Assembly: GCA_944387755.1 (NCBI GenBank)
Contig: CALXGC010000058.1
Span: 1 to 17,822 of the forward strand
Direction: 5' to 3'
DNA length: 17,822 nucleotides
From: an uncultured Oscillospiraceae bacterium
GTDB lineage: Bacteria; Bacillota_A; Clostridia; Oscillospirales; Oscillospiraceae
The notes under the pieces are model-generated. The model saw nothing but the letters and a program-made list of their open reading frames with translations. It did not search any database and was not told where the DNA came from. Shown here in pieces: positions 6,194-13,799 of this stretch (positions are counted from its first letter, which is position 1; each line of letters starts with the position of its first letter). The translations under genes were made by a program, and so were the position numbers.

Positions 6194-7222
6194 ATGACGC
6201 AGATTAAAAAATTGGGGCCCGGCGTGGCCCTCTGTCTGGTACTGGCAGTCCCCTGCTGGCTGCTGGGGCGGGCGTTTCCCATTGTGGGGGGACCGGTGTT
6301 CGCCATTCTGGCCGGGATGGTCATCGCGCTGTTTTATCAGAACAGGGCCGGAGCGCAGGCCGGAATTGCCTATACCTCCAAAAAAATTCTTCAGTACGCC
6401 GTGATTCTGCTGGGCTTCGGCCTGAATCTGTCTGAGATTGCCAAGGTGGGGGCCGCCTCGCTGCCGATTATCGCCTCCACCATCTCCACCTCGCTGATTG
6501 TCTCGTTTCTGCTCTATAAGCTGATGAAAATGCCGGCCAACATCTCCACGCTGATCGGCGTGGGCTCCTCCATCTGCGGCGGCTCCGCCATCGCCGCCAC
6601 CGCGCCGGTAATCCGGGCGGACGACGAGGAGATTGCCCAGTCCATCTCTGTCATTTTTCTGTTCAACGTCATCGCGGCGCTGATTTTCCCCACCCTGGGC
6701 GGCATTCTGGGCCTGTCCAACGAGGGCTTCGGCCTGTTCGCCGGCACGGCGGTGAACGACACCTCCTCTGTGACGGCCACCGCCTCCGCCTGGGACGGAA
6801 TGCACCCCGGCGCCAATACCCTGGACCAGGCCACCATTGTGAAGCTGACCCGCACCCTGGCCATCATCCCCATCACCCTGGCCCTGGCCCTCTGGCAGAC
6901 GGCCAGGGCGAAGCGCGCCGGCGGGAGCCGGGAGAACAGCTTCTCCCTCAAAAAGGTCTTCCCCTTCTTCATTCTCTTCTTCGTCCTGGCGTCGGTCATC
7001 ACCACCGCGGCCACCGCGGCCGGCGTGCCGGCGGAGCTCTTCCAGCCTTTCAAAGAGCTCTCCAAATTCTTTATTATCATGGCCATGGCGGCCATCGGTC
7101 TGAACACCAACCTGGTGAAGCTGGTAAAGACCGGCGGAAAGCCCATTTTTATGGGCCTGTGCTGCTGGATTGCCATCGCGGCGGTCAGTCTGGGAATGCA
7201 GCACGTCCTGGGAATCTGGTAA
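6194..7222 (+). CDS. yeiH: YeiH-family putative sulfate/sulfite exporter (PF03601)
   Basis: This 342-residue integral membrane protein has about ten hydrophobic segments. It carries the two signatures of the PF03601 putative sulfate exporter family: [14 protein letters not shown] (residues 122-135) and [12 protein letters not shown] (182-193). Members are proposed to export sulfate, sulfite or related anions, but the substrate is not firmly established for most. The length is normal. The ATG lies behind a modest AAAGGG ribosome site and a clear promoter. The divergent LysR gene is its likely regulator. A strong terminator follows, so it is expressed alone. Confidence 0.92.
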   Translation: MTQIKKLGPGVALCLVLAVPCWLLGRAFPIVGGPVFAILAGMVIALFYQNRAGAQAGIAYTSKKILQYAVILLGFGLNLSEIAKVGAASLPIIASTISTSLIVSFLLYKLMKMPANISTLIGVGSSICGGSAIAATAPVIRADDEEIAQSISVIFLFNVIAALIFPTLGGILGLSNEGFGLFAGTAVNDTSSVTATASAWDGMHPGANTLDQATIVKLTRTLAIIPITLALALWQTARAKRAGGSRENSFSLKKVFPFFILFFVLASVITTAATAAGVPAELFQPFKELSKFFIIMAMAAIGLNTNLVKLVKTGGKPIFMGLCCWIAIAAVSLGMQHVLGIW

Positions 7223-7268
7223 TTTCAGGTTTCTCCCCGCCCCGGCGGAGCCGTCCCCTTTGCTGAAC

Positions 7269-7286
7269 GTCTACCACCGGTCTACC
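7269..7286 (+). repeat. GTCTACC direct repeat, distal pair (11-bp period)
   Basis: GTCTACC at 7269-7275 and 7280-7286, start to start exactly 11 bp. It lies between the yeiH stop codon and the yeiH terminator. It is exactly 88 bp (eight 11-bp turns) upstream of the proximal pair at 7357-7374, in the same orientation. Confidence 0.5.
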
Positions 7287-7293
7287 ACAGCGT

Positions 7294-7337
7294 CCCCCGG
7301 AAGCCCTTGCATTTCAAGGACTTCCGGGGGATTTTTT
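7294..7337 (+). terminator. Rho-independent terminator of yeiH-family gene
   Basis: CCCCCGGAAG (7294-7303) pairs with CTTCCGGGGG (7321-7330). After one mismatch an inner CCTTG/CAAGG stem extends the hairpin. It is followed by six T residues (7332-7337). Confidence 0.93.
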
Positions 7338-7356
7338 CGGCCCGTCTCAGGCTTTT

Positions 7357-7397
7357 GTCTACCAAATGTCTACCAATATCATTTTATTCATTAAAAT
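7357..7397 (+). promoter_or_regulatory. Candidate activator-dependent promoter of the SLH protein gene
   Basis: GTCTACC at 7357-7363 and 7368-7374 (11-bp period) is followed, exactly 17 bp after the second copy, by TAAAAT (7392-7397), a five-of-six match to TATAAT. The -35 position is thus occupied by TCTACC, a poor -35 hexamer that is part of the repeat. This layout resembles promoters activated by OmpR/PhoB-type regulators, whose direct repeats replace the -35 box. The start near 7404 would give a leader of about 110 nt, close to that of the paralogue at the left edge. No better promoter is visible between here and the ATG. Confidence 0.5.
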
Positions 7398-7514
7398 CAA
7401 TGCAATATCGCAAATTTTTTCCTATTATTCAAATATTTTTTTGATTGTAAGGAGCGTTATGCTTTCCTTTCATCCAAGGTCCTCCCCGCCTGAATCAACA
7501 AGGAGGAATTTTTC

Positions 7515-10500
7515 ATGCGAAACCTGAAACGCGCCCTCAGCCTGGGGCTCACCGCGGCCGTCATCTCCGGCCTGATGGTGATGGGCTCCGGCGCCGCGGG
7601 CTACGCGGACGTCACTTCGGAGGATAACCGGGAGGCCATTGAGGTGCTCCAGGCCGTGGGCATCATGGTGGGCGACGAGAACGGAAACTTCAACCCCGAC
7701 CAGAACGTCACCCGCAATGAGATGGCCGTCATCATGGCCAATCTGATGGAGTACAATGTGGCCACCTTTAAGGACACCTCTCCCTTTACGGACGTGCCCG
7801 ACTGGGCGGAGCCCTATGTGGCCGCCTGCTACACCAATAAGATCACCTCCGGCTACAGCAGCACCTACTACGGCGGCTCCGACACCGTGACCACCGCCCA
7901 GGCGGCGCTGATGCTGATGAAGGCCCTGGGCTACTTCCAGTACGAGCAGGACTTCGGCGGCGACTGGCAGCTTGCCACCGCGGCCAAGGGCAACGACATC
8001 GATCTGTTCGACGGCGTGGACGCCGGCCTGCGGGAGGCCATGACCCGCAACGATGTGGCCCAGCTTGTGCTGAACACCCTGGAGGCCGGCACTGTGCGCG
8101 CCTCCACCAGCGGGTCTGTTACGGTGGGCGGCGTCACCATCGTCAACGGCGTGGAGTACAACTTTGTCACCAGCACCCGCCCCTACGCCGGAGCCATCAG
8201 CAAGCGGCAGGACACCACCAACGCCAGCGACGCCAAGGCCTATGTGGTGGAGCTGGGCGAGAGCCTCTACCAGGGCGAGCTGAAGAAGACCGAGTCCACC
8301 GACGACTTCGGCCGGCCCGCCTCCATCTGGGAGTACGAGTCCAGCGAGGTGGGCACCTATCCCAACGCCTCCGAGGCCGCCTGGACTACCCGCGTCAACG
8401 AGCGGGACCTCTATCAGGCCGCCGGCTCCGCCGCGGTGAACGAGTACACCTGGACCGTCTATGAGGACGGCGAGGAGATCGCCTCCTTCGACTATGAGGA
8501 CGGCCATGACCTGATGCCCTCCCGCTCCAGCGGCGACCGCTGGAACGGCTCCGGCGACGGCATTCTCACCGAGGTCTTTGTGGACGCCCAGAACGACTCT
8601 GTGGTGGTGACGAAGATCAACACCTACCTGGCCGAGGTGACGAAGGTCCAGGAGGACGAGGACGGCTCCACCGTCACCGTCTCCTATAAGACCCAGCCCT
8701 CCGGCAGCGTGGGCCGCACCTTTGACACCAACCAGACCTTCTCCCGGGGCGACATCGTGCTGGTGACGCTGGCCGGCGAGGACGGCAGCGCCAAGGAGAT
8801 CCAGTCCATGGACCTGGCTGAGACTGTGGAGGGCACCGTCACCTCCATCCGCAACTCCGACTATCTGCGCATGGACGGCAGCCTCTACAACTATAACTAC
8901 GGCTACACCAGCAACGACCGCATTCTGGGCGCTCTGTACGACCTGGACGACAACGCCGCCGGCGGCAAGAACCCCAAGTCCGGCGACGAGTGCACCATCT
9001 ACCTGGACCTGTACGGCAACGCCATCGCCGTGGAGAACGCCGCCGTCACTGCCGACGACTATCTGTATGTCTCCGGCGTCAGCGAGTCCTTCGGCGACGT
9101 CTCCGCCAAGGTCGTCTTCTCCGACGGCACCGAGGAGGTCATTGACATCGACGAGGTCAACGGCGGCGACGCCGAGGAGGGCTCCGACTACGCCTCCGAC
9201 TCCCACGACGTGGTCCCCGGCCATGTCTACCGCTTCTCCAAGAGCGGCAGCGACTATGACCTGACCTCCGCCGGCTCCAGCTTTGACGCCGAGAGCCTGA
9301 CCCAGGGCGGCCACGACGGCAAGATTGAGAACGACAGCGTGGCCTTCTTCGCCGGCTATGAGAACAGCGGCAGCATCGCCAAGACCTACACCGCCGACAG
9401 CGGCACCGTCTTTGTGGACGCTGACAAGAACACCGCCTACATCGGCTATACCCAGGTCCCCAGCATGAGCGGCGTGCAGGGCTGGGTCGTCACCGACAGC
9501 GGCTCCAGCAAGGCTGAGATTGTCTTCATCACCAACGCTCCGGAGTACGACCTGGACGACGACAGCTTCTTCTTCATCAAGGACCTGGAGGCTGAGGCCG
9601 AGGACAACGGCGACGGCCTGGTCTACCACTGGAACGTGGTCTCCACCGGCGACGAGGAGCGGCTGACCGCCTCCTCCGACCTGTCCAACGCCGCCAACGA
9701 CGGCAACAAGCTGGACGAGAAGGGCCTGTACCAGATCAAGAGCTATGACAGCGACGACTACGTCACCAAGGTGGAGAGCGTTCTGGACATCCCCGACACC
9801 TTCGACCCCGCCGCCAGCAGCGACTACGCCACCACCGCCTCCAACGGCGTGCTGGTTCTGAACCCCTCCGGCAGCGGCAACAAGCTCTCCAGCGGCAACA
9901 CCTCCGCCAACAGCTTCTCCTACAACAGCGAGACCACCTTCCTGGTGGTGGAGATGGACAAGAGCAAGGGCGAGATCGGCGACGTGTACACCCTGAACAG
10001 CCCCAGCATGATTGAGACCCACGAGACCCGCGCCAACGCGGACAACTCCGACCGCACCGCCGTCTATGTGGTCAACGCCGACGACAAGGAGGCCTCCGCC
10101 CCCAAGGCCACTCTGGTCCTGGTTGTGGTGCCCGACACCGCGGAGGAGCCCAACCGTCCCTCCGTCACCAGCGGCGTGGACCTGACCTTCCATCAGTCCG
10201 CCGCCGTCACCATCGGGAACGACATCTACACCTCCAGCGACAACTATGACCTGCCTGTGGGCCAGAACACCGCCGTCAAGGTGGAGTTCGGCAGCAGCGC
10301 CAAGGCCGCCAAGCTGGACGTGGTGAAGCTCAACGGCCAGATTCTGCCCAACGACTTCAACGGCACCTACTATATTAACTTCCAGGCCGGCGACGAGCTG
10401 ACCATCGGCCTTGAGACCGCCGCCCTGACTCTGCCCGCCAACGTCACCGCCGCCTGGACGGAGGACGCCTCCGAAGGCATCTCCGCCGGTTCCGCGGACG

Positions 10501-10991
10501 CCGGCAAGGCCACTCAGGTCCCTGTGGGCGCCCAGGTCACTGTCACCGTGGGCAATGTGGAGTACTATGTGGAGATGGACGGCGCGTACAAGAGCAACGA
10601 CTCCTTTGACGCCTTCACCATGACCGGCGCCAAGACTGTCTCCGACAGCAAGTACCACCAGGTCTCCTTCGGCACGGTCAACGCCGGCAGCGTGAGCACG
10701 GAGCTGGGCTCCGTCACCATTGACGGCGCCATCGACGGCGCTCCCGTCTTCGTGAAGCAGGGCGATTCCGTCACCGTCACCTTCACCGCCGGCGGCAGCG
10801 GCGACACCACCGCGGCTGTGTACGCCACCATGGATTCCGTCACTGGCCTGACCAGCGCTGAGTTCGCCAGCAGCACCGTTATCATCGGCGCCTCCGCCAG
10901 CCAGCTCACCGTCGCCAGCGACACCGTGGAGATCGGCGCTTCCACCGCCACGAAGGACGTCACCATCAGCTACACCCTGTCCAACAGCTAA
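7515..10991 (+). CDS. Secreted three-SLH-domain surface protein (S-layer-like)
   Basis: The 1158-residue product starts with a Sec signal peptide (MRNLKR, a hydrophobic stretch, cleavage probably after Ala31). Three SLH domains follow, at about residues 30-77 (with VTRNEM), 91-139 (FTDVPDWAEPYV) and 147-192 (MTRNDV). SLH triplets bind pyruvylated secondary cell-wall polymer and anchor proteins to the Gram-positive surface. The remaining roughly 960 residues are acidic and rich in Asp, Ser, Thr and Gly. They appear beta-rich, with several similar segments towards the end (LPVGQNTAVKVEF, VPVGAQVTVTVG, VKQGDSVTVTF) suggesting Ig-like beta-sandwiches. I recognise no enzyme motif. AGGAGG lies eight bases before the ATG. 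Codon use is strongly restricted to GCC, GGC, GAC, CTG and AAC, as in highly expressed genes. It may be an S-layer component or adhesin. There is no good terminator at its immediate 3' end. Confidence 0.9.
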   Translation: MRNLKRALSLGLTAAVISGLMVMGSGAAGYADVTSEDNREAIEVLQAVGIMVGDENGNFNPDQNVTRNEMAVIMANLMEYNVATFKDTSPFTDVPDWAEPYVAACYTNKITSGYSSTYYGGSDTVTTAQAALMLMKALGYFQYEQDFGGDWQLATAAKGNDIDLFDGVDAGLREAMTRNDVAQLVLNTLEAGTVRASTSGSVTVGGVTIVNGVEYNFVTSTRPYAGAISKRQDTTNASDAKAYVVELGESLYQGELKKTESTDDFGRPASIWEYESSEVGTYPNASEAAWTTRVNERDLYQAAGSAAVNEYTWTVYEDGEEIASFDYEDGHDLMPSRSSGDRWNGSGDGILTEVFVDAQNDSVVVTKINTYLAEVTKVQEDEDGSTVTVSYKTQPSGSVGRTFDTNQTFSRGDIVLVTLAGEDGSAKEIQSMDLAETVEGTVTSIRNSDYLRMDGSLYNYNYGYTSNDRILGALYDLDDNAAGGKNPKSGDECTIYLDLYGNAIAVENAAVTADDYLYVSGVSESFGDVSAKVVFSDGTEEVIDIDEVNGGDAEEGSDYASDSHDVVPGHVYRFSKSGSDYDLTSAGSSFDAESLTQGGHDGKIENDSVAFFAGYENSGSIAKTYTADSGTVFVDADKNTAYIGYTQVPSMSGVQGWVVTDSGSSKAEIVFITNAPEYDLDDDSFFFIKDLEAEAEDNGDGLVYHWNVVSTGDEERLTASSDLSNAANDGNKLDEKGLYQIKSYDSDDYVTKVESVLDIPDTFDPAASSDYATTASNGVLVLNPSGSGNKLSSGNTSANSFSYNSETTFLVVEMDKSKGEIGDVYTLNSPSMIETHETRANADNSDRTAVYVVNADDKEASAPKATLVLVVVPDTAEEPNRPSVTSGVDLTFHQSAAVTIGNDIYTSSDNYDLPVGQNTAVKVEFGSSAKAAKLDVVKLNGQILPNDFNGTYYINFQAGDELTIGLETAALTLPANVTAAWTEDASEGISAGSADAGKATQVPVGAQVTVTVGNVEYYVEMDGAYKSNDSFDAFTMTGAKTVSDSKYHQVSFGTVNAGSVSTELGSVTIDGAIDGAPVFVKQGDSVTVTFTAGGSGDTTAAVYATMDSVTGLTSAEFASSTVIIGASASQLTVASDTVEIGASTATKDVTISYTLSNS

Positions 10992-11024
10992 ACCCAAGTC
11001 CCCGAACCCCAAGGGCTCCCCAAA

Positions 11025-11063
11025 GCCTTCCCCCCACCGGGGGGAAGGCGGCCCGAAGGGCCG
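11025..11063. repeat. REP-like double hairpin element
   Basis: GCCTTCCCCCC (11025-11035) pairs with GGGGGGAAGGC (11039-11049), an 11-bp perfect stem with a 3-nt loop. It is followed at once by CGGCCC-GAA-GGGCCG (11049-11063) and then GGATGAGGGGG. There is no T-run. Similar extragenic elements, two GC stems followed by a GATGAG tail, recur in many Clostridia genomes as far as I recall. Only one copy is in this window, so dispersal is an inference. Confidence 0.5.
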
Positions 11064-11140
11064 GATGAGGGGGCAGACGTATCCGTGGAGCGCGGCAATC
11101 CGGCGCGCCCGCTGTTTCAATCCCCCGCCCCTTCAGGACG

Positions 11141-11169
11141 CCCCCCTTTCACAAGGGGGGTGTTTTTTT
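11141..11169 (+). terminator. Rho-independent terminator downstream of the SLH gene
   Basis: CCCCCCTT (11141-11148) and AAGGGGGG (11153-11160) form an 8-bp stem with a TCAC loop, followed by TG and seven T residues (11163-11169). It is about 150 nt past the SLH stop codon. Confidence 0.85.
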
Positions 11170-11228
11170 CTTAAAGCCCCCTTCGGGGGAAGCGCCGGGC
11201 GGAGCAAGGCGGGAGGGGCCGAATACGC

Positions 11229-11274
11229 AAAAAAGAACGGCGAAAGGCCCCGGTCTGCACCGGGGCCTTTCGCC
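11229..11274 (-). terminator. Terminator for the minus-strand radical SAM/mutY transcript
   Basis: A perfect 16-bp stem (11239-11254 with 11259-11274) with a 4-nt loop. On the minus strand it is followed by GTTC and six T residues (11234-11229). The plus-strand side is only T/G-rich, so the minus direction is favoured. It lies about 174 nt beyond the radical SAM stop codon. Confidence 0.75.
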
Positions 11275-11310
11275 TGTGTGTGTTGTATGTGTTGTAAAGG
11301 AGAGGGAGAA

Positions 11311-11385
11311 ATGGGAGATTGTTTGCTTACTGGGTACGGTCTTATCATAGCGGAAAATTACGTCCGAATCATGAAGCTCTTATGA
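11311..11385 (+). CDS. Possible 24-residue small protein
   Basis: An ATG preceded by AAAGGAGAGGGAGAA opens a 24-codon frame (MGDCLLTGYGLIIAENYVRI and four more residues, ending KLL). The purine-rich ribosome site is the main support. There is no clear promoter, it follows a strong hairpin, and I recognise no family. It could equally be chance. Confidence 0.2.
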   Translation: MGDCLLTGYGLIIAENYVRIMKLL

Positions 11386-11447
11386 ACTTTTTGCAAACAG
11401 TTCGGATGTTTATGAATAATTTTTGTACAAGCGGCAAAATTTCCGTC

Positions 11448-12323
11448 TTACAGTCCGGTGAGGTCGAAGGGCGGGGTATATTCCTCCCTCGCGCTGGTCC
11501 GCTCCTGGCAGAAGCCCTCCAGGCCCAGGTTCTCCATATAGGCCACGGCGGAGGCCATCTCTCCCCGGCGCAGGCGGCGGTTGAGCTCCGGCACGCGGCT
11601 GAGGTCGCCCCAGGGGGTGTACTGGCTCATCAGGGAGAAGAGCACCGTTCCCGGCGGGAAGGTCTGGGACACCCAGTCCATCACCGCCTTGGCCTGGCCT
11701 GTCTGGCCGGGGAGAATCAGGTGTCGGATCACCGTCCCGCGGACCAGCATACCCTCCCCGTCAAACTGGCAGGTGCCGGTCTGACGGACCATCTCCCGAA
11801 TAGCGGCCTGCGCCGTCTCCGGGTAGTCCGGCGCGGCGGAGTACCGCTCCGCCGTCCGGCTGTCCAGATACTTTAAATCCGGCAGGTAGATGGACACCCG
11901 GCCCTCCAGGCTCCGGAGGGTCTCCACCTGGTCGTAGCCCCCGGAGTTCCACACCGCCGGCACGGGGAGGGGCTCCTCCAGCACCTGGCGCACCACATGG
12001 GCATAGTGGGTGGGGTTGACGAAGTTGATGTTGTGGGCCCCCTGGGCAATGAGCTCTTCGCAGATCTCCCGCAGGCGGCGGACGGAGACGGGCTTTCCAA
12101 AGTCCTGACGGCTGATTTTTTCATTCTGGCAGAACACGCACCTCAGGGAGCAGCCGGAGAAGAAAATCGTGCCGGAGCCCCCTGTGCCGGAGATGGGGGG
12201 TTCCTCCCACATATGGAGGGCGGCCCGCGCCGCCACGGGGGCGGCGGGCATACGGCAATAGCCCAAGCCCTCCGTCTCCGTCCGGAGGGCGCCGCAGCGC
12301 CGGGGGCAGAGATTACAGATCAA
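11448..12323 (-). CDS. Radical SAM protein, PflA-related (COG1313/PflX-like)
   Basis: The 291-residue protein has the radical SAM CxxxCxxC motif at Cys58, Cys62 and Cys65 (GCSLRCVFCQN), which binds the 4Fe-4S cluster that cleaves S-adenosylmethionine. Additional cysteines at the N-terminus (CNLCPRRCG at residues 3-11, then Cys23) are typical of the COG1313 group related to pyruvate-formate-lyase activating enzymes. The true substrate of this group is not established, and no pyruvate-formate-lyase gene is in the window. The start is TTG at 12323, with GAAGG seven bases upstream, which places the cysteine motif at residue 3 as in relatives. mutY lies 83 bp upstream on the same strand with no clear terminator between, so cotranscription is likely. 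Confidence 0.88.
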   Translation of the reverse strand: MICNLCPRRCGALRTETEGLGYCRMPAAPVAARAALHMWEEPPISGTGGSGTIFFSGCSLRCVFCQNEKISRQDFGKPVSVRRLREICEELIAQGAHNINFVNPTHYAHVVRQVLEEPLPVPAVWNSGGYDQVETLRSLEGRVSIYLPDLKYLDSRTAERYSAAPDYPETAQAAIREMVRQTGTCQFDGEGMLVRGTVIRHLILPGQTGQAKAVMDWVSQTFPPGTVLFSLMSQYTPWGDLSRVPELNRRLRRGEMASAVAYMENLGLEGFCQERTSAREEYTPPFDLTGL

Positions 12324-12406
12324 AACACCGCCTTCTTTCTCTGGATTTCAAAATTTTCTCGCTGTTTCCGCCTCCCGCAGGCGGGAACACACAAAGGAAT
12401 TGGGAC

Positions 12407-13453
12407 TTAAAAATAGCCCAGCTTTTCTTTCACATAGCTCGAAAACGCTTGGAACGCGCTGGGGACGGCGTAGTCCCGCTCCAAAGCGCCCCGTCCGGCC
12501 CACACCCACCCCGGCGGGAGGGCGTCCTCCTCCAGGCTGGCGGCAAGGGCGGTCATATGCCACTCGATATGGGTAAAGATGTGCTTTCCCCGCCCCGCCG
12601 GCTGGAACCGGTCCGGCGTCAGCCCCAGAGCGGCCGGAATGGCGGACGTCCCGGCCGGCTCGTTGGGATACTCCCACAGCCCGGCCAGCAGCCCCCTCTC
12701 CGGCCGCCGCCGCAGGGCCACGGCCTCCCCGCAGAAGAGGAGGTAGACCGTCCGGCTCTCCACCCTTCTGGCCTTTTTGGGGGCCTTCACCGGCAGCTCT
12801 CCTGTGCGCCCCTCCTGAAAGGCCCGGCAGAAGGAGGCCGCCGGACACGCGCCGCACAGGGGCGCGCCGTTGGGCAGACAGACGGTGGCTCCCAGCTCCA
12901 TCATGGCCTGATTGAACTCCCCCGGCGCCTCCACCGGGATGACCTCTCCCAGGGCGGCGGCAACCTTCTTTTTCATCGCCGGACTGGAAATATCGCCGCC
13001 GTCTCCCGTGAGCCGCGCCGTCACCCGCAGCACGTTCCCGTCCACCGCCGGAACCGGAATTTGGAAGGCAATGGAGGCGATGGCCCCGGCGGTGTAGTCC
13101 CCCACTCCAGCCAGGGCGCGGATATCCTCATAAGTATTTGGGAATACCCCGTGAAACTGGTCCATGATTTGACGGGCCGCTTTCTGGAGGTTGCGGGCCC
13201 GGCTGTAGTAGCCCAGGCCCTGCCAGAGCTTCATCAGAGCGTCCTCCGGAAGGGCGGCCAGGCTGGCCGGATCGGGGGCCGCCTCCAAAAAGCGGCGGTA
13301 GTAGTCCAAAACCGCCGCCACCCGGGTCTGCTGGAGCATGATCTCCGAGACCCAGACCTGATACGGCGTGGGGCGGTTCCGCCAGGGGAGGGCGCGGGCG
13401 TGCTCCCGGTACCAGAGCAGCAGCGGAATGGGGAGCTGATTCAATTCATCCAT
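12407..13453 (-). CDS. mutY: A/G-specific adenine DNA glycosylase MutY
   Basis: MutY removes adenine mispaired with 8-oxoguanine in base-excision repair. The 348-residue product has the catalytic Glu37 (VSEIMLQQTRV), a helix-hairpin-helix (LAGVGDYTAGAIA, 114-126) and the catalytic Asp138 (PAVDGN). The numbering coincides with the E. coli enzyme. The iron-sulfur cysteines are 192, 200, 203 and 209. The first gap is seven residues rather than the six of E. coli, a form I believe is common in Clostridia. A C-terminal NUDT1-like domain recognises 8-oxoguanine. The ATG at 13453 has AGGAGG five bases upstream; an in-frame ATG nine codons earlier is less well placed. A stable hairpin lies just above the ribosome site. 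The radical SAM gene follows on the same strand. Confidence 0.94.
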   Translation of the reverse strand: MDELNQLPIPLLLWYREHARALPWRNRPTPYQVWVSEIMLQQTRVAAVLDYYRRFLEAAPDPASLAALPEDALMKLWQGLGYYSRARNLQKAARQIMDQFHGVFPNTYEDIRALAGVGDYTAGAIASIAFQIPVPAVDGNVLRVTARLTGDGGDISSPAMKKKVAAALGEVIPVEAPGEFNQAMMELGATVCLPNGAPLCGACPAASFCRAFQEGRTGELPVKAPKKARRVESRTVYLLFCGEAVALRRRPERGLLAGLWEYPNEPAGTSAIPAALGLTPDRFQPAGRGKHIFTHIEWHMTALAASLEEDALPPGWVWAGRGALERDYAVPSAFQAFSSYVKEKLGYF

Positions 13454-13466
13454 AGAGGCCTCCTGT

Positions 13467-13497
13467 CCCCGCCGGACCAAAGGGCGGCCCGGCGGGG
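13467..13497 (-). promoter_or_regulatory. Stable hairpin directly above the mutY ribosome site
   Basis: CCCCGCCGG (13467-13475) pairs with CCGGCGGGG (13489-13497), a 9-bp GC stem with a 13-nt loop. On the minus strand it ends three bases before the mutY AGGAGG. A second 8-bp stem (13517-13524 with 13546-13553) lies further upstream. Together they would structure the mutY leader. No known RNA element is recognised. Confidence 0.4.
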
Positions 13498-13732
13498 TGT
13501 GTGAAAATGCGTTTTCCGGCCGCCCGCAGACGGCTTCAGAGGGACGGCGGCCGTTTGATATAAGTATTTAGCAATAAAATATATAATGAAATTGAGAATG
13601 GCGTTTTAAAAAGAAGCGTGGTAAAGTATTCTCCAGCAAAAGGTTAAAAAATTAACGAGCTGACCGGCGGCCGCTCTTACCGGCCGGTTCGCAAAAACCT
13701 TTGCAACTCGATTTTCCATTCCTTCCTTCTCA

Positions 13733-13784
13733 CAAAACAGTCAAAAGCGGAAGTCCGGCGGGGCTTCCGCTTTTGGCTGTTTTG
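13733..13784. terminator. Long hairpin terminator (21-bp stem) after the C_GCAxxG gene
   Basis: Bases 13733-13753 pair with 13764-13784 over 21 positions with one T-G wobble, around a 10-nt loop. T-runs are built into both 3' arms (CTTTTG and TGTTTTG). It starts about 16 bp past the stop codon of the minus-strand gene at 13800. It could act in both directions. Confidence 0.8.
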
Positions 13785-13799
13785 CGCCTCTCCGGCGGC

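Larger units (their letters stand above)
10992..11447. other. Hairpin-rich intergenic region after the SLH gene
   Basis: This 456-bp gap holds a double-hairpin REP-like element (11025-11063), the first good terminator for the SLH transcript (11141-11169), a small GC hairpin (CCCCC/GGGGG at 11177-11189), a 16-bp-stem terminator oriented for the minus-strand genes (11229-11274), a possible 24-codon frame (11311-11385) and an AT-richer stretch before the radical SAM stop. No RNA gene is recognisable. Confidence 0.6.
13454..13799. other. Intergenic region with AT-rich island upstream of mutY
   Basis: This 346-bp gap contains two GC hairpins next to mutY, then an abruptly AT-rich stretch (about 13554-13660) with TATAAT-like hexamers in both directions and a GTTAA/TTAAC inverted repeat, then a GC hairpin near 13662-13688 and the long terminator hairpin. 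It probably includes the mutY promoter, but no hexamer pair with good spacing stands out. I see no gene. Confidence 0.5.

Noticed and set aside
7441..7470. TTGATT near the SLH ribosome site as a -35 box
   Set aside because: No -10-like hexamer lies 16-18 bp downstream; the TAAAAT at 7392-7397 fits better.
7470..11120. 1216-codon minus-strand frame opposite the SLH gene
   Set aside because: It is a composition-driven shadow of the SLH gene: Gly/Val/Ala/His-rich, no ribosome site, no domain.
11377..11430. TTATGAA copies and TTGCAA/AATAAT boxes pointing into the radical SAM gene
   Set aside because: The spacings are loose and a promoter here would only produce antisense RNA; I could not tell it from AT-rich background.
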